Position numbers and translations under genes: made by a program. The notes beneath the pieces were generated by a model that saw only the letters and a list, made by a program, of their open reading frames with translations, was not told the origin of the DNA and ran no database searches. This document shows positions 1-5,896 of a DNA stretch of 6,366 nt, in pieces. The first letter of the stretch is position 1; each line of letters opens with the position of its first letter. Location: NCBI GenBank assembly GCA_020049615.1, contig JAIFKN010000022.1:1-6366 (forward strand), written 5' to 3'. The stretch comes from a bacterium. GTDB lineage: Bacteria > Planctomycetota > UBA11346.

Positions 1-87
1 AAGGAGATCCAGGTCAAGGCCAAGCCCAAGAGCGCCAAGCTCGTCTTCCGCTTCGCCAAGGAAGCCAAGGAGAAGTTCAAGAAGTGA
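1..87 (+). CDS. Probable HU-family DNA-binding protein, C-terminal end (5' end outside window)
   Basis: Only the last 28 codons are present, open from base 1 to a TGA at 85-87. The peptide begins KEIQVKAKPKSAKLVFRF and ends in a Lys-rich tail (KEAKEKFKK). This resembles the last beta strand and C-terminal helix of HU/IHF proteins, where GKEI/GEEI is followed by a basic strand, F-R-x-x-K and an amphipathic helix. HU proteins bend and compact DNA as dimers and act in the nucleoid. Lysine is high for such a GC-rich region, which suits a DNA-binding tail. The DNA-binding arm and dimer core lie outside the window, so the family call rests on a short segment. Another Lys-rich ribosomal or nucleic-acid-binding protein is possible. 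A strong hairpin follows 44 nt after the stop. Confidence 0.5.
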   Translation, partial: KEIQVKAKPKSAKLVFRFAKEAKEKFKK

Positions 88-130
88 ATGGCCCGCAGGC
101 TGATGCCTGCACCATCGCTGCCTGAACTGC

Positions 131-158
131 AACACCCCCGGCGCATGCCGGGGGTGTT
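131..158. terminator. Bidirectional GC hairpin between convergent genes
   Basis: A perfect 12-bp inverted repeat, AACACCCCCGGC (131-142) and GCCGGGGGTGTT (147-158), encloses a 4-nt loop GCAT. It lies between the end of the HU-like gene (stop at 87) and the end of the minus-strand dehydrogenase gene (stop at 187-189), so it can end transcripts from both sides. Neither side has a real T-run: only GTT ends the stem on either strand. It is therefore a hairpin-type terminator without a clear U-tract, or a 3' stabilising stem. The rest of the 99-nt spacer (88-186) shows nothing else. Confidence 0.7.
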
Positions 159-186
159 CGCATGTCGTCACCAGGAGATCCGCCGG

Positions 187-1515
187 TCAGAGGCGCCAGT
201 AGGTGAGATCGCCGACCGCGGTTGCGCTCCAGGCCCCCTTCACATCCAGACAGGGTCCGCCGGCGCCGATGGCGGCAGCCACCTCTCCCGCCTGCAGTTC
301 GCAGATCCGGCGGTGCTTCACCGCGACGATCACCGCCTCGGACCGCGGCAGCGGCGATAGCGGTGCCAGTTCCAGGCCGTACTCATGCCGCACCTCACCG
401 GCATCGGCGACCGGATCGCAGACCACCGGCACCGCGCCGAAGCGTCTGAGCTCGTTGATGATGTCGATCACCTTGCTGTTGCGCACATCCGGACAGTCCT
501 CCTTGAACGTGATGCCCAGGACGAGGACCTGCGCGCCCTTCACCCGCCGGCCCTGCTGGATCATCAGGCGCACGCATTCCTGGGCGATCCATGCGCCCAT
601 GCCGTCGTTGATGCGCCGGCCAGCGAGGATGACCTGGGGATGATAGCCGACCTCCTCGGCCTTGTGCGTCAGGTAGTAGGGATCGACGCCGATGCAGTGG
701 CCGCCGACCAGACCAGGCCGGAAAGGCAGGAAGTTCCATTTGGTGCCGGCCGCCGCCAGCACATCGAGGGTGTCGATGCCGAGGCGGTGGAAGATCAGGG
801 CGAGTTCGTTCATCAGCGCGATATTGAGGTCGCGCTGCGTGTTCTCGATCACCTTGGCAGCCTCAGCGACCTTGACCGAGGCGGCAGGGAACACCCCGGC
901 GGTGATGGCGGTGCCATACACCGCAGCGACGCAGTCGCAGGTGGGCTGGTCCATGCCCGAAACCACCTTGCGGATCTTCTCGACGGTGTGCTCGCGGTCG
1001 CCCGGGTTGATGCGCTCGGGGCTGTAGCCGTAGGCGAAGTCGACGCCAGCGATGCGCCCGCTTTCACGCTCGACCACCGGGATGCAGACCTCCTCGGTCG
1101 CGCCCGGATAGACCGTACTCTCATAGACCAGTACCGCACCGGCGGCGAGGTTCCGGCCGACCAGGGTGCTGGCGCCGACGAGCGGAGCGAGATCGGGACG
1201 CTTGGCGCCGTCGACCGGGGTCGGTACGGCGATGATGACGAAGCGGCAGGAGCGCAATGCGGCGGCATCGCCGGTGGCGCTGAAGGAGGCGTCGGCGAGG
1301 CGCGCCGCGACGGCGGCGTCCCCGCACTCGCCGACCGGGTCGCGCCCGGCCTGCAACGCGGCGATCTTGGCCGCATTGAGATCGAAGCCGAGAACGCGGA
1401 AATGCCGGGCCAGGCACAAGGCCAGCGGCAGGCCGACATAACCCAGGCCGACGACGGCGATGCCGGTACGATGGGAACGCAGTTCATCGAGCAGCAGGGC
1501 GGTCGGATGGGGCAC
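187..1515 (-). CDS. tviB: Nucleotide-sugar 6-dehydrogenase, TviB/WbpO type (UDP-GlcNAc/GalNAc dehydrogenase)
   Basis: This 442-residue protein is full length for the UDP-glucose/GDP-mannose dehydrogenase superfamily. The family carries out two NAD+-dependent oxidations at C6 of a nucleotide sugar in the cytosol. The Rossmann motif GLGYVGLP is at 23-30, followed by YESTVYPG (131-138), SPERINPG (165-172), the central-domain run KVIENTQRDLNIALMNEL (221-238), and FRPGLVGGHCIGVDPYYL (265-282) with the catalytic Cys274. The C-terminal UDP-binding domain carries ITFKEDCPDVRNS (335-347). The wording of the SPERINPG and GGHCIGVDPYYL blocks matches the TviB/VipA/WbpO/CapL branch, which acts on UDP-N-acetylhexosamines, rather than Ugd. 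GlcNAc versus GalNAc cannot be decided. The start is GTG at 1513-1515. An in-frame stop lies seven codons upstream, there is no internal Met before the Rossmann motif, and no Shine-Dalgarno is visible. No 4-epimerase or glycosyltransferase is adjacent, so the polysaccharide served is unknown. Confidence 0.9.
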   Translation of the reverse strand: MPHPTALLLDELRSHRTGIAVVGLGYVGLPLALCLARHFRVLGFDLNAAKIAALQAGRDPVGECGDAAVAARLADASFSATGDAAALRSCRFVIIAVPTPVDGAKRPDLAPLVGASTLVGRNLAAGAVLVYESTVYPGATEEVCIPVVERESGRIAGVDFAYGYSPERINPGDREHTVEKIRKVVSGMDQPTCDCVAAVYGTAITAGVFPAASVKVAEAAKVIENTQRDLNIALMNELALIFHRLGIDTLDVLAAAGTKWNFLPFRPGLVGGHCIGVDPYYLTHKAEEVGYHPQVILAGRRINDGMGAWIAQECVRLMIQQGRRVKGAQVLVLGITFKEDCPDVRNSKVIDIINELRRFGAVPVVCDPVADAGEVRHEYGLELAPLSPLPRSEAVIVAVKHRRICELQAGEVAAAIGAGGPCLDVKGAWSATAVGDLTYWRL

Positions 1516-1609
1516 AAGGCGGATTGTGGAATCTCAGGCGCCGGTCAAGCCCAGGCGATGCGGCCAGCCGCATTGCGGCAACCGCCACCATCAGCAGCAT
1601 GTCGCCGCG
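1516..1609. promoter_or_regulatory. Divergent spacer between the dehydrogenase and mntP, with a hairpin
   Basis: These 94 nt must hold the 5' signals of both divergent genes unless promoters lie inside the coding regions. A 9-bp stem with one G-U pair (1555-1563 with 1568-1576, loop CCAG) lies in the mntP leader. On the minus strand TTGACC (1548-1543) resembles a -35 box. A -10 placed 16-18 nt downstream would be poor (CAATCC or AATCCG) and would put the transcript start almost on the dehydrogenase GTG, meaning a leaderless mRNA. Neither gene has a Shine-Dalgarno here. The conserved loops of the Mn2+-sensing yybP-ykoY riboswitch are not seen. Confidence 0.3.
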
Positions 1610-2173
1610 ATGCTGACCGTCTCCGCCTTCCTGCTCGCCCTCGGACTCAGCATGGACGCGGTCGCGGTGTCGATCAGTTCGGGGCTGTGCCGTCCGGACG
1701 AGCGGTTCTGGCGGCTGCTGCGCATGCCGCTGGCGTTCGGCTTCTTCCAGGCCCTCATGCCGTTCCTCGGTTGGCTTGGCGGCGCGGCCGTGGTCGAACA
1801 CGTCGCCGCCTGGGACCACTGGCTGGCCTTCCTCCTGCTCGCCGGCATCGGCGGGAAGATGCTGTGGGAGGCGTGCAAGGGCGAGGACGAGGAATGTGGT
1901 CAGGCCGATCCGTTCGCCTGGGGTCGCCTCACCGTCCTGGCCATCGCCACCTCGATCGACGCCCTCGCCGCCGGATTGACCATAGCCTTCATCGATCTGC
2001 CGGTTGCACTCACCCTGGGGATCATCGGCGGCACCACCACCGCCCTGTGCCTGCCGGCGGTGCTGCTGGCCGGGCGCCTCGGCGGGCGCTGGGCCGGGCG
2101 CGCGGAGATCGTCGGCGGCCTGGTCCTGATCGGCATCGGGGTGAAGATCCTGGTGGATCACCTCGGCAGCTGA
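1610..2173 (+). CDS. mntP: Manganese efflux pump MntP
   Basis: This 187-residue inner-membrane protein exports Mn2+ and protects the cell from manganese excess. It is almost the same length as E. coli MntP (188 residues) and aligns end to end from memory. It consists of two related three-helix repeats. The hallmark acidic positions are present: Asp16 in GLSMDAVAVS (12-21) and Asp117 in ATSIDALAAG (113-122), which correspond to the essential E. coli aspartates. Other family blocks are FFQALMPFLGWLGG (45-58), WDHWLAFLLLAGIGGKM (68-84) and the closing EIVGGLVLIGIGVKIL. The loop at residues 90-101 is acidic (KGEDEECGQADP). The start at 1610 is chosen because it gives the family N-terminus. The frame stays open further 5', but that extension is Arg/Ser-rich and overlaps the divergent gene. 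No Shine-Dalgarno is evident. The antiporter gene follows after 15 nt, suggesting co-transcription. Confidence 0.93.
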   Translation: MLTVSAFLLALGLSMDAVAVSISSGLCRPDERFWRLLRMPLAFGFFQALMPFLGWLGGAAVVEHVAAWDHWLAFLLLAGIGGKMLWEACKGEDEECGQADPFAWGRLTVLAIATSIDALAAGLTIAFIDLPVALTLGIIGGTTTALCLPAVLLAGRLGGRWAGRAEIVGGLVLIGIGVKILVDHLGS

Positions 2174-2188
2174 CGCATCCTCCGCGCC

Positions 2189-3880
2189 ATGGGACACGGC
2201 GACCTCACTGCCCTGCTGCTGGCGCTCGCAACCCTGCTGGTGGCGGCGCGGATCTGCGGCGAAATCGCGCGCCGGCTCGGCCAGGCCGAGGTGCTCGGCG
2301 AGATCCTCGCCGGTGTGCTGCTCGGGCCGACCGTGCTCGGCCGGTTCCTGCCCGCCGTGCACGGCACCATCTTCCCCGCCGCTGGCACGCCGTCCGCGAT
2401 CACCCTCGGCGGCATCGAGCAGCTCGCCGTCGGCCTCTTCCTCTTCGTCGCCGGCATGGAGGTCAGCCTGGCGGCGGTGCGGCGCGAGGGCGGCCGGGCC
2501 CTGGCGGTGTCCTTCGGCGGCCTGCTGGCGCCGTTCGGCCTGGGCCTGGCGGTCGCGATGGGCGCGCCGCACCTGGTCGGCTCGGTCGGCGGCGCCTCGT
2601 GGGGGTTCGCCCTGTTCTTCGCCGTCGCCATGTCGATCTCGGCCCTGCCGGTGATCGCCCGCACCCTGATCGACCTCGGCATCTACCGCAGCGGGATCGG
2701 CGCGGTGGTCATCCCCTCGGCGATCATCATGGATCTGGTCGGCTGGCTGGCCTTCGCCGTGGTGCTCAGCGTGGTCGACCGCTACAGCGTGCAGGCGACC
2801 TCGGTGGCGCAGACGGTGATGCTGACCCTGGGCTTCTGCGCCGTCATGCTGACGGTCGGACGCTGGCTGATCGACCGTCTGCTGCCATGGGTGCAGGCCT
2901 ACCTCAGCTGGCCAGGCGGCGTGCTCGGCTTCGCCTTCGCCCTGGCGCTGGGCTGCGCCGCCTTCACCGAGTGGATCGGCCTGCACGCGATCTTCGGCGC
3001 CTTCGTCGCCGGCGTCGCGCTGGGCGACAGCCCGCACCTGCGTCCACGCACCCGCCTGGTGCTCGAGGATTTCGTACGTTCCTTCTTCGCCCCGCTGTTC
3101 TTCGCCGGCATCGGGCTGAAGGCCGATCTCATCGGAAACTTCGCGCCGCTCGTGGTCGGCACGGTGCTGTTCGTCGCCTGCCTCGGCAAGCTGCTCGGCT
3201 GCGGCATCGGCGCGCTGCTCACCGGACTGGACTGGCGTTCGTCCGCCGCGGTGGCGATGGCGCTCAACGCGCGTGGAGCGATGGAGATCGTCCTCGCCTC
3301 CATCGCGCTGCGCTTCAAGGTCATCGGCGAGACCACCTTCGTCGCCCTGGTGGTCACCGCCCTGGTCACCTCGCTGATCGCCGGGCCGGCGATCAAGCGG
3401 CTGCTGGCGCTCAAGCCGGTACGCGGCCTGGCCGGCTGGCTGCCAGCCAAGGCCTTCGTCCGCCGCCTGCAATCATCCGAGCGCAGTGGCGCGGTGCGCG
3501 AACTGGTCATGGCCGCCGCCATGCCCGGCACCGACATCGAACTGGCGGTGCAGGCGGTGCTGGCGCGCGAGGGATCCTCGCCCACCGGCTTCAACCGTGG
3601 CCTGGCCATCCCGCACGCCCGGCTGCCCGGTCTGCCGGCTCCGCTCATGGCCCTGGGTGTCAGCGAGGACGGCCTCGCCTTCGAGGCGGCCGACGGCCAG
3701 CCGGCCCGCATCATCGTCCTGCTGCTCACCCCGGGCGAGGCCGAGGACGAGCATCTCGGCCTGCTGGCGCAGATCGCCCGCGAGCTGTCCGATCCCGCGG
3801 TGCAGCGCCAAGTCATCGCTGCGCGCAGCTATACCGAGTTGATCGCCTTGCTGCGCGCCGGCACGGTGGCCGAGGATTAG
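2189..3880 (+). CDS. CPA2-family cation:proton antiporter with C-terminal PTS EIIA domain
   Basis: This 563-residue fusion has two parts. Residues 1 to about 410 form a hydrophobic Na+/H+ exchanger domain (CPA2/KefB-NapA type), probably 12-13 membrane helices. Recognisable blocks are GEILAGVLLGPTVLG (37-51), AVAMSISALPVIARTLIDLG (a core-helix region), GAFVAGVALGD, PLFFAGIGLKADL and LNARGAMEIVLASIAL. At the ion-binding site the sequence is IIMDLVGW with Met181-Asp182, where NapA-like exchangers have Asp-Asp, KefC Gln-Asp and NhaP Asn-Asp. Residues about 432-560 form a PTS EIIA domain of the fructose/Ntr kind, with RGLAIPHARL carrying the expected phosphohistidine His476, then DGQPARIIVLLLTPG and LLAQIARELSD. 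I infer that phosphotransfer from HPr or NPr could gate cation exchange. Exported ion and direction are unknown. The gene starts at ATG 2189, 15 nt after mntP, without a visible Shine-Dalgarno. Confidence 0.9.
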   Translation: MGHGDLTALLLALATLLVAARICGEIARRLGQAEVLGEILAGVLLGPTVLGRFLPAVHGTIFPAAGTPSAITLGGIEQLAVGLFLFVAGMEVSLAAVRREGGRALAVSFGGLLAPFGLGLAVAMGAPHLVGSVGGASWGFALFFAVAMSISALPVIARTLIDLGIYRSGIGAVVIPSAIIMDLVGWLAFAVVLSVVDRYSVQATSVAQTVMLTLGFCAVMLTVGRWLIDRLLPWVQAYLSWPGGVLGFAFALALGCAAFTEWIGLHAIFGAFVAGVALGDSPHLRPRTRLVLEDFVRSFFAPLFFAGIGLKADLIGNFAPLVVGTVLFVACLGKLLGCGIGALLTGLDWRSSAAVAMALNARGAMEIVLASIALRFKVIGETTFVALVVTALVTSLIAGPAIKRLLALKPVRGLAGWLPAKAFVRRLQSSERSGAVRELVMAAAMPGTDIELAVQAVLAREGSSPTGFNRGLAIPHARLPGLPAPLMALGVSEDGLAFEAADGQPARIIVLLLTPGEAEDEHLGLLAQIARELSDPAVQRQVIAARSYTELIALLRAGTVAED

Positions 3881-4002
3881 TCTGGTGTTCGAACGTTGTG
3901 CGCCCATTGGCGGCGGAGGCGCAGGCTTGGCCGTCGCCGAGCACGCCTCGGACTGACGTCGTTCGCGCGATCGGCGAATGTCAGTGAGCCGGGATCGAGC
4001 GG
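3881..4002. other. Convergent spacer with candidate stem-loops after the antiporter gene
   Basis: No gene is visible between the antiporter stop (3878-3880) and the repeat element at 4003. Two imperfect stem-loops can be drawn. The first is GGCGGCGG (3909-3916) with CCGTCGCC (3931-3938), one G-U pair and a 14-nt loop. The second is ACTGAC (3952-3957) with GTCAGT (3980-3985), plus an inner stem TTCGC/GCGAA (3962-3966 with 3974-3978) around a 7-nt loop. Either could end the mntP-antiporter transcript, but neither has a T-run. The 8-bp palindrome GTTCGAAC lies at 3887-3894. In such GC-rich DNA, weak stems arise easily by chance. Confidence 0.3.
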
Positions 4003-4055
4003 GTCCAGGGCGAAGGGCCCTGGGCGGGGGTTCGGGGGCCGGCGAGGCCCCTGGG
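4003..4055. repeat. REP-like double hairpin at the 3' end of the hydrolase gene (copy A)
   Basis: Two GC stem-loops lie side by side. The first is CCAGGGC (4005-4011) with GCCCTGG (4017-4023), loop GAAGG, extended by a wobble pair and a G-C pair. The second is GGGGCC (4035-4040) with GGCCCC (4046-4051), loop GGCGA, also extended by two pairs. Between them is a G-run with TTC. The block abuts the TAG of the minus-strand hydrolase gene (4056-4058). Its right half matches a hairpin before uppS (5850-5880): G-run, T, one variable base, C, G-run, CC, short loop, GG, C-run. It may act as a transcript 3' end for both converging genes or be a dispersed REP-like repeat. Confidence 0.5.
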
Positions 4056-4997
4056 CTACAAGCTCCAGCTATTCAGTTCGCGCGCCGCCGACAGCTTCCA
4101 CGTCGCGTGCGGCGCGATCAGTTCCTTGTAGCGCTTGGCGTCGGCCGCCAGACGCGTCACCTGGGCGTCGCTCGCCAGCGGGTCGTGGTGGAAGATGACC
4201 AATTCGCCAATCTTCGCCTCGCGGAAGAAGTCGATGAAATTGAAGATGGTCGAATGGCCGAAGTTGATGTGGTCGTGGTAGTCGAGGAAGCCGTACATCG
4301 CGTCGACGATGACCAGATCGGCGCCTTCGGCGAAACGCGCGTAATGCTCGGCGACCTTGTCCGGATGCTTGCTCACCTCGGTGTCGGTGAGGTAGACCAC
4401 CGACTTGCCGCCATGGTCGATGCGGTAGCCGTAGGCCTTGTCGGGATGGATGAGCGGCAGGATGCGCACCTGGGCGCCCTCGACCTCCGTCGCTACGTCC
4501 TCGGGCAGCTGCCGGCAGATGATCTTCGACGGCAGGTTGTTCCACTTCACCGGGAAGTGGGCGTCATTCATCTGCAGCGAGAGCAGGCGCTCGGAATCGC
4601 TGCGGCCGCTCCACACCCCGATCTCGCGACCGGGCTGGTAGATCGGCAGGAAGAAGGGGAAGCCGCAGATGTGGTCCCAGTGGAAGTGGGTGAAGAACAT
4701 GTGGATCTTCGCCGTCGCTGCGCGCCCTTCGGCCTTCAGCGCCCCGCCGAGGGCGCGGATGCCGGTGCCGGCGTCGAGGACGAAGATGCAGTCGCCGAAG
4801 GCGACCTCGACGCACGAGGTGTTGCCGCCGTAGGTCCAGGCGTGCTCGGACCGGTCGAGATAGGCGTCTACGGCGTCAGGCGACGCGAGATCCTCGGGCC
4901 GCGCCTCGAGGAGGAGCGCCCTGGCCTTGTCGCGCAGACCAGCGCTGGTCATGGGGGACGCGATCGAACCGCGCACGCCCCACAGGCGCACCTGCAT
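4056..4997 (-). CDS. Metallo-beta-lactamase-fold hydrolase (RNase Z/PhnP-like), substrate unknown
   Basis: This is a 313-residue soluble protein with no signal peptide. The N-terminus MQVRLWGVRGSIASP, then YGGNTSCVEV (57-66) and LDAGTGIRALGG (74-85), is typical of the lactamase_B_2 group that includes PhnP, RNase Z-like and class II cyclic-nucleotide phosphodiesterase relatives. The metal site is well preserved: THFHWDH (103-109, the HxHxDH motif), His184 in LIHPDKAYGYRI, Asp205 in YLTDTE, and His270/His271 in VIFHHDP. His248 in FGHST is a further conserved-looking histidine. Two metal ions, usually zinc, and a phosphoester substrate are therefore expected, but the actual substrate cannot be read from sequence. 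The start at 4995-4997 is chosen because an excellent Shine-Dalgarno precedes it. An ATG ten codons further upstream would add a Gly-rich tail and bury that site. The gene lies 93 nt downstream of uppS on the same strand. Confidence 0.85.
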   Translation of the reverse strand: MQVRLWGVRGSIASPMTSAGLRDKARALLLEARPEDLASPDAVDAYLDRSEHAWTYGGNTSCVEVAFGDCIFVLDAGTGIRALGGALKAEGRAATAKIHMFFTHFHWDHICGFPFFLPIYQPGREIGVWSGRSDSERLLSLQMNDAHFPVKWNNLPSKIICRQLPEDVATEVEGAQVRILPLIHPDKAYGYRIDHGGKSVVYLTDTEVSKHPDKVAEHYARFAEGADLVIVDAMYGFLDYHDHINFGHSTIFNFIDFFREAKIGELVIFHHDPLASDAQVTRLAADAKRYKELIAPHATWKLSAARELNSWSL

Positions 4998-5001
4998 GTA
5001 G

Positions 5002-5010
5002 CCTCCTCCC
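5002..5010 (-). promoter_or_regulatory. Strong Shine-Dalgarno that fixes the hydrolase start
   Basis: On the minus strand GGGAGGAGG lies just before the ATG at 4997, with 4 nt between the last G and the start codon (7 nt if the upstream GGGAGG is used). It decides for the start at 4997 over the in-frame ATG at 5027. It is the only strong Shine-Dalgarno seen before any complete gene in this window. Confidence 0.8.
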
Positions 5011-5033
5011 GCCGTGTGCGGGCCCATCCCGGT

Positions 5034-5062
5034 AGGTTAGAGCCTCCGCCTGGGCGGCGCAA
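5034..5062 (-). promoter_or_regulatory. Weak candidate sigma-70-like promoter for the hydrolase gene
   Basis: On the minus strand TTGCGC (5062-5057) and TAACCT (5039-5034) are 17 nt apart, the ideal -35/-10 spacing. Each box matches consensus at only three of six positions, including the conserved T, A and final T of the -10. It would give a leader of about 30 nt that includes the Shine-Dalgarno. The same uppS-hydrolase spacer also holds a 5-bp stem, CCCGA/TCGGG (5070-5074 with 5079-5083), that could be a weak uppS 3' end. Read-through from uppS is equally possible. Confidence 0.2.
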
Positions 5063-5090
5063 GCTGTCTCCCGAGGGGTCGGGCAGGCGC

Positions 5091-5840
5091 TTATACTTGA
5101 CCGAATCGCCGTTCGCGCCCCTGGTATTCGCGCAAGCAGGCATGCAGGTCGGCTACGGTGAAATCCGGCCACAGCGCCGGACTGCTGACGAACTCGGCGT
5201 AGGCGGTCTGCCAGGGCAGGAAATTGGACACGCGCTGCTCGCCGGCGGTGCGCACCAGCAGATCGACGTCGTGCCCATCGTAGAGCGCGGCCTGCACCGT
5301 GGCAGCGTCGATGGCGTCGGCGTCGAGCTCTCCGCTGGCCACCCGCGAGGCGACGGCGCGGCAGGCATCGACCAGCTCGTCGCGGCCACCGTAGCTCAGC
5401 GCCAGGGTGAGGGCCATGCCGGTGTTCCGGGCAGTGGCGGCGATCGCCTCATCGAGGGCGGAACGCGCGTCGCAGGGCAGCCGCTCGAGGCGGCCGATGG
5501 CCCGCAGACGGACGCCATTGTCCTGCATGGTCTGCAGCTCGGTACGCAGGAACGTCGCCAGCAGGTCCATCAGGACCTCGACCTCGCGGCGCGGCCGCGA
5601 CCAGTTCTCGGAGCTGAACGCGTAGAGGGTGAGTCGCGGGATGCCAAGCCGGACGCAGGCGGTGGTCACCTCGCGCACGGTGTCGGCGCCGCGGCGATGG
5701 CCGAGGAAGCGCTCCCAGCTGCGCCGCTTCGCCCAGCGGCCATTGCCATCCATGATCACCGCCAGATGCCGGGGCAGGCGCTCGGCATCGAGGCCGGCGG
5801 CGCGGGCCGCAGCGATGGCGTCGTGGACGACCGGGGTCAT
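5091..5840 (-). CDS. uppS: Isoprenyl transferase (undecaprenyl diphosphate synthase)
   Basis: This 249-residue cytosolic, membrane-associated cis-prenyltransferase adds isopentenyl units to farnesyl diphosphate to make C55-PP. C55-PP is the lipid carrier for peptidoglycan and surface polysaccharide. Length and motifs are those of the family. HLAVIMDGNGRWAKRR (25-40) carries catalytic Asp31, followed by FLGHRRGA (45-52) with the conserved His, LYAFSSENWSRP (72-83), LALSYGGRDEL (146-156), and the C-terminal block DLLVRTAGEQRVSNFLPWQ (193-211) ending at the Mg2+-related Glu216. The ATG at 5838-5840 gives the usual 25 or so residues before the first motif. The nucleotides just before it are a C-run on the coding strand, with no Shine-Dalgarno, inside a structured spacer. 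purA lies 138 nt upstream and the hydrolase 93 nt downstream, all on one strand. The usual neighbours cdsA, dxr and frr are absent. Confidence 0.95.
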   Translation of the reverse strand: MTPVVHDAIAAARAAGLDAERLPRHLAVIMDGNGRWAKRRSWERFLGHRRGADTVREVTTACVRLGIPRLTLYAFSSENWSRPRREVEVLMDLLATFLRTELQTMQDNGVRLRAIGRLERLPCDARSALDEAIAATARNTGMALTLALSYGGRDELVDACRAVASRVASGELDADAIDAATVQAALYDGHDVDLLVRTAGEQRVSNFLPWQTAYAEFVSSPALWPDFTVADLHACLREYQGRERRFGQV

Positions 5841-5849
5841 GGCGCCAGC

Positions 5850-5880
5850 GGGGGGGTGCGGGGGGCCGTCGGGCCCCCCG
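5850..5880. repeat. REP-like G-rich hairpin just before uppS (copy B)
   Basis: A perfect 9-bp stem, CGGGGGGCC (5859-5867) and GGCCCCCCG (5872-5880), has loop GTCG and is preceded by a run of seven G (5850-5856) and TG. The pattern repeats the right half of the element at 4026-4052, in the same orientation on the plus strand. It lies 10 nt before the uppS start codon, so in mRNA it would form a C/G hairpin in the uppS leader. No T-run follows. Confidence 0.5.
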
Positions 5881-5896
5881 TGGCAGAAAGCCGGCT

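Noticed and set aside
88..360. Small 90-codon forward frame after the HU-like gene
   Set aside because: It runs through the bidirectional hairpin and into the antisense of the dehydrogenase gene. Its Pro/Arg/His-rich product resembles nothing.
1516..1609. Mn2+-sensing yybP-ykoY riboswitch before mntP
   Set aside because: The conserved GGGGAGUAG-type loop and the pairing partner loop are not found in the spacer or in the preceding 60 nt. Only a simple 9-bp hairpin is present.
1460..1609. Fifty-codon N-terminal extension of mntP
   Set aside because: It is Ser/Arg/His-rich, overlaps the divergent dehydrogenase start, and E. coli MntP begins exactly at the internal Met.
1484..3472. A 662-codon minus-strand frame opposite mntP and the antiporter
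   Set aside because: The product is dominated by Gln, His, Asp, Glu, Arg and Gly, which is the antisense shadow of hydrophobic codons. It matches no family and overlaps two certain genes.
385..3987. A forward reading frame open for 1200 codons across the dehydrogenase, mntP and antiporter genes
   Set aside because: It is antisense to one recognised gene and out of frame with two others. Its translation is low-complexity Arg/Ala/Gly/His-rich with no domain. Long stop-free frames are expected in GC-rich DNA.
4998..5027. Ten-codon N-terminal extension of the hydrolase, starting at the ATG at 5027
   Set aside because: The extension is Gly-rich, not part of the family N-terminus, and would place the excellent Shine-Dalgarno (5002-5010) inside the coding region.
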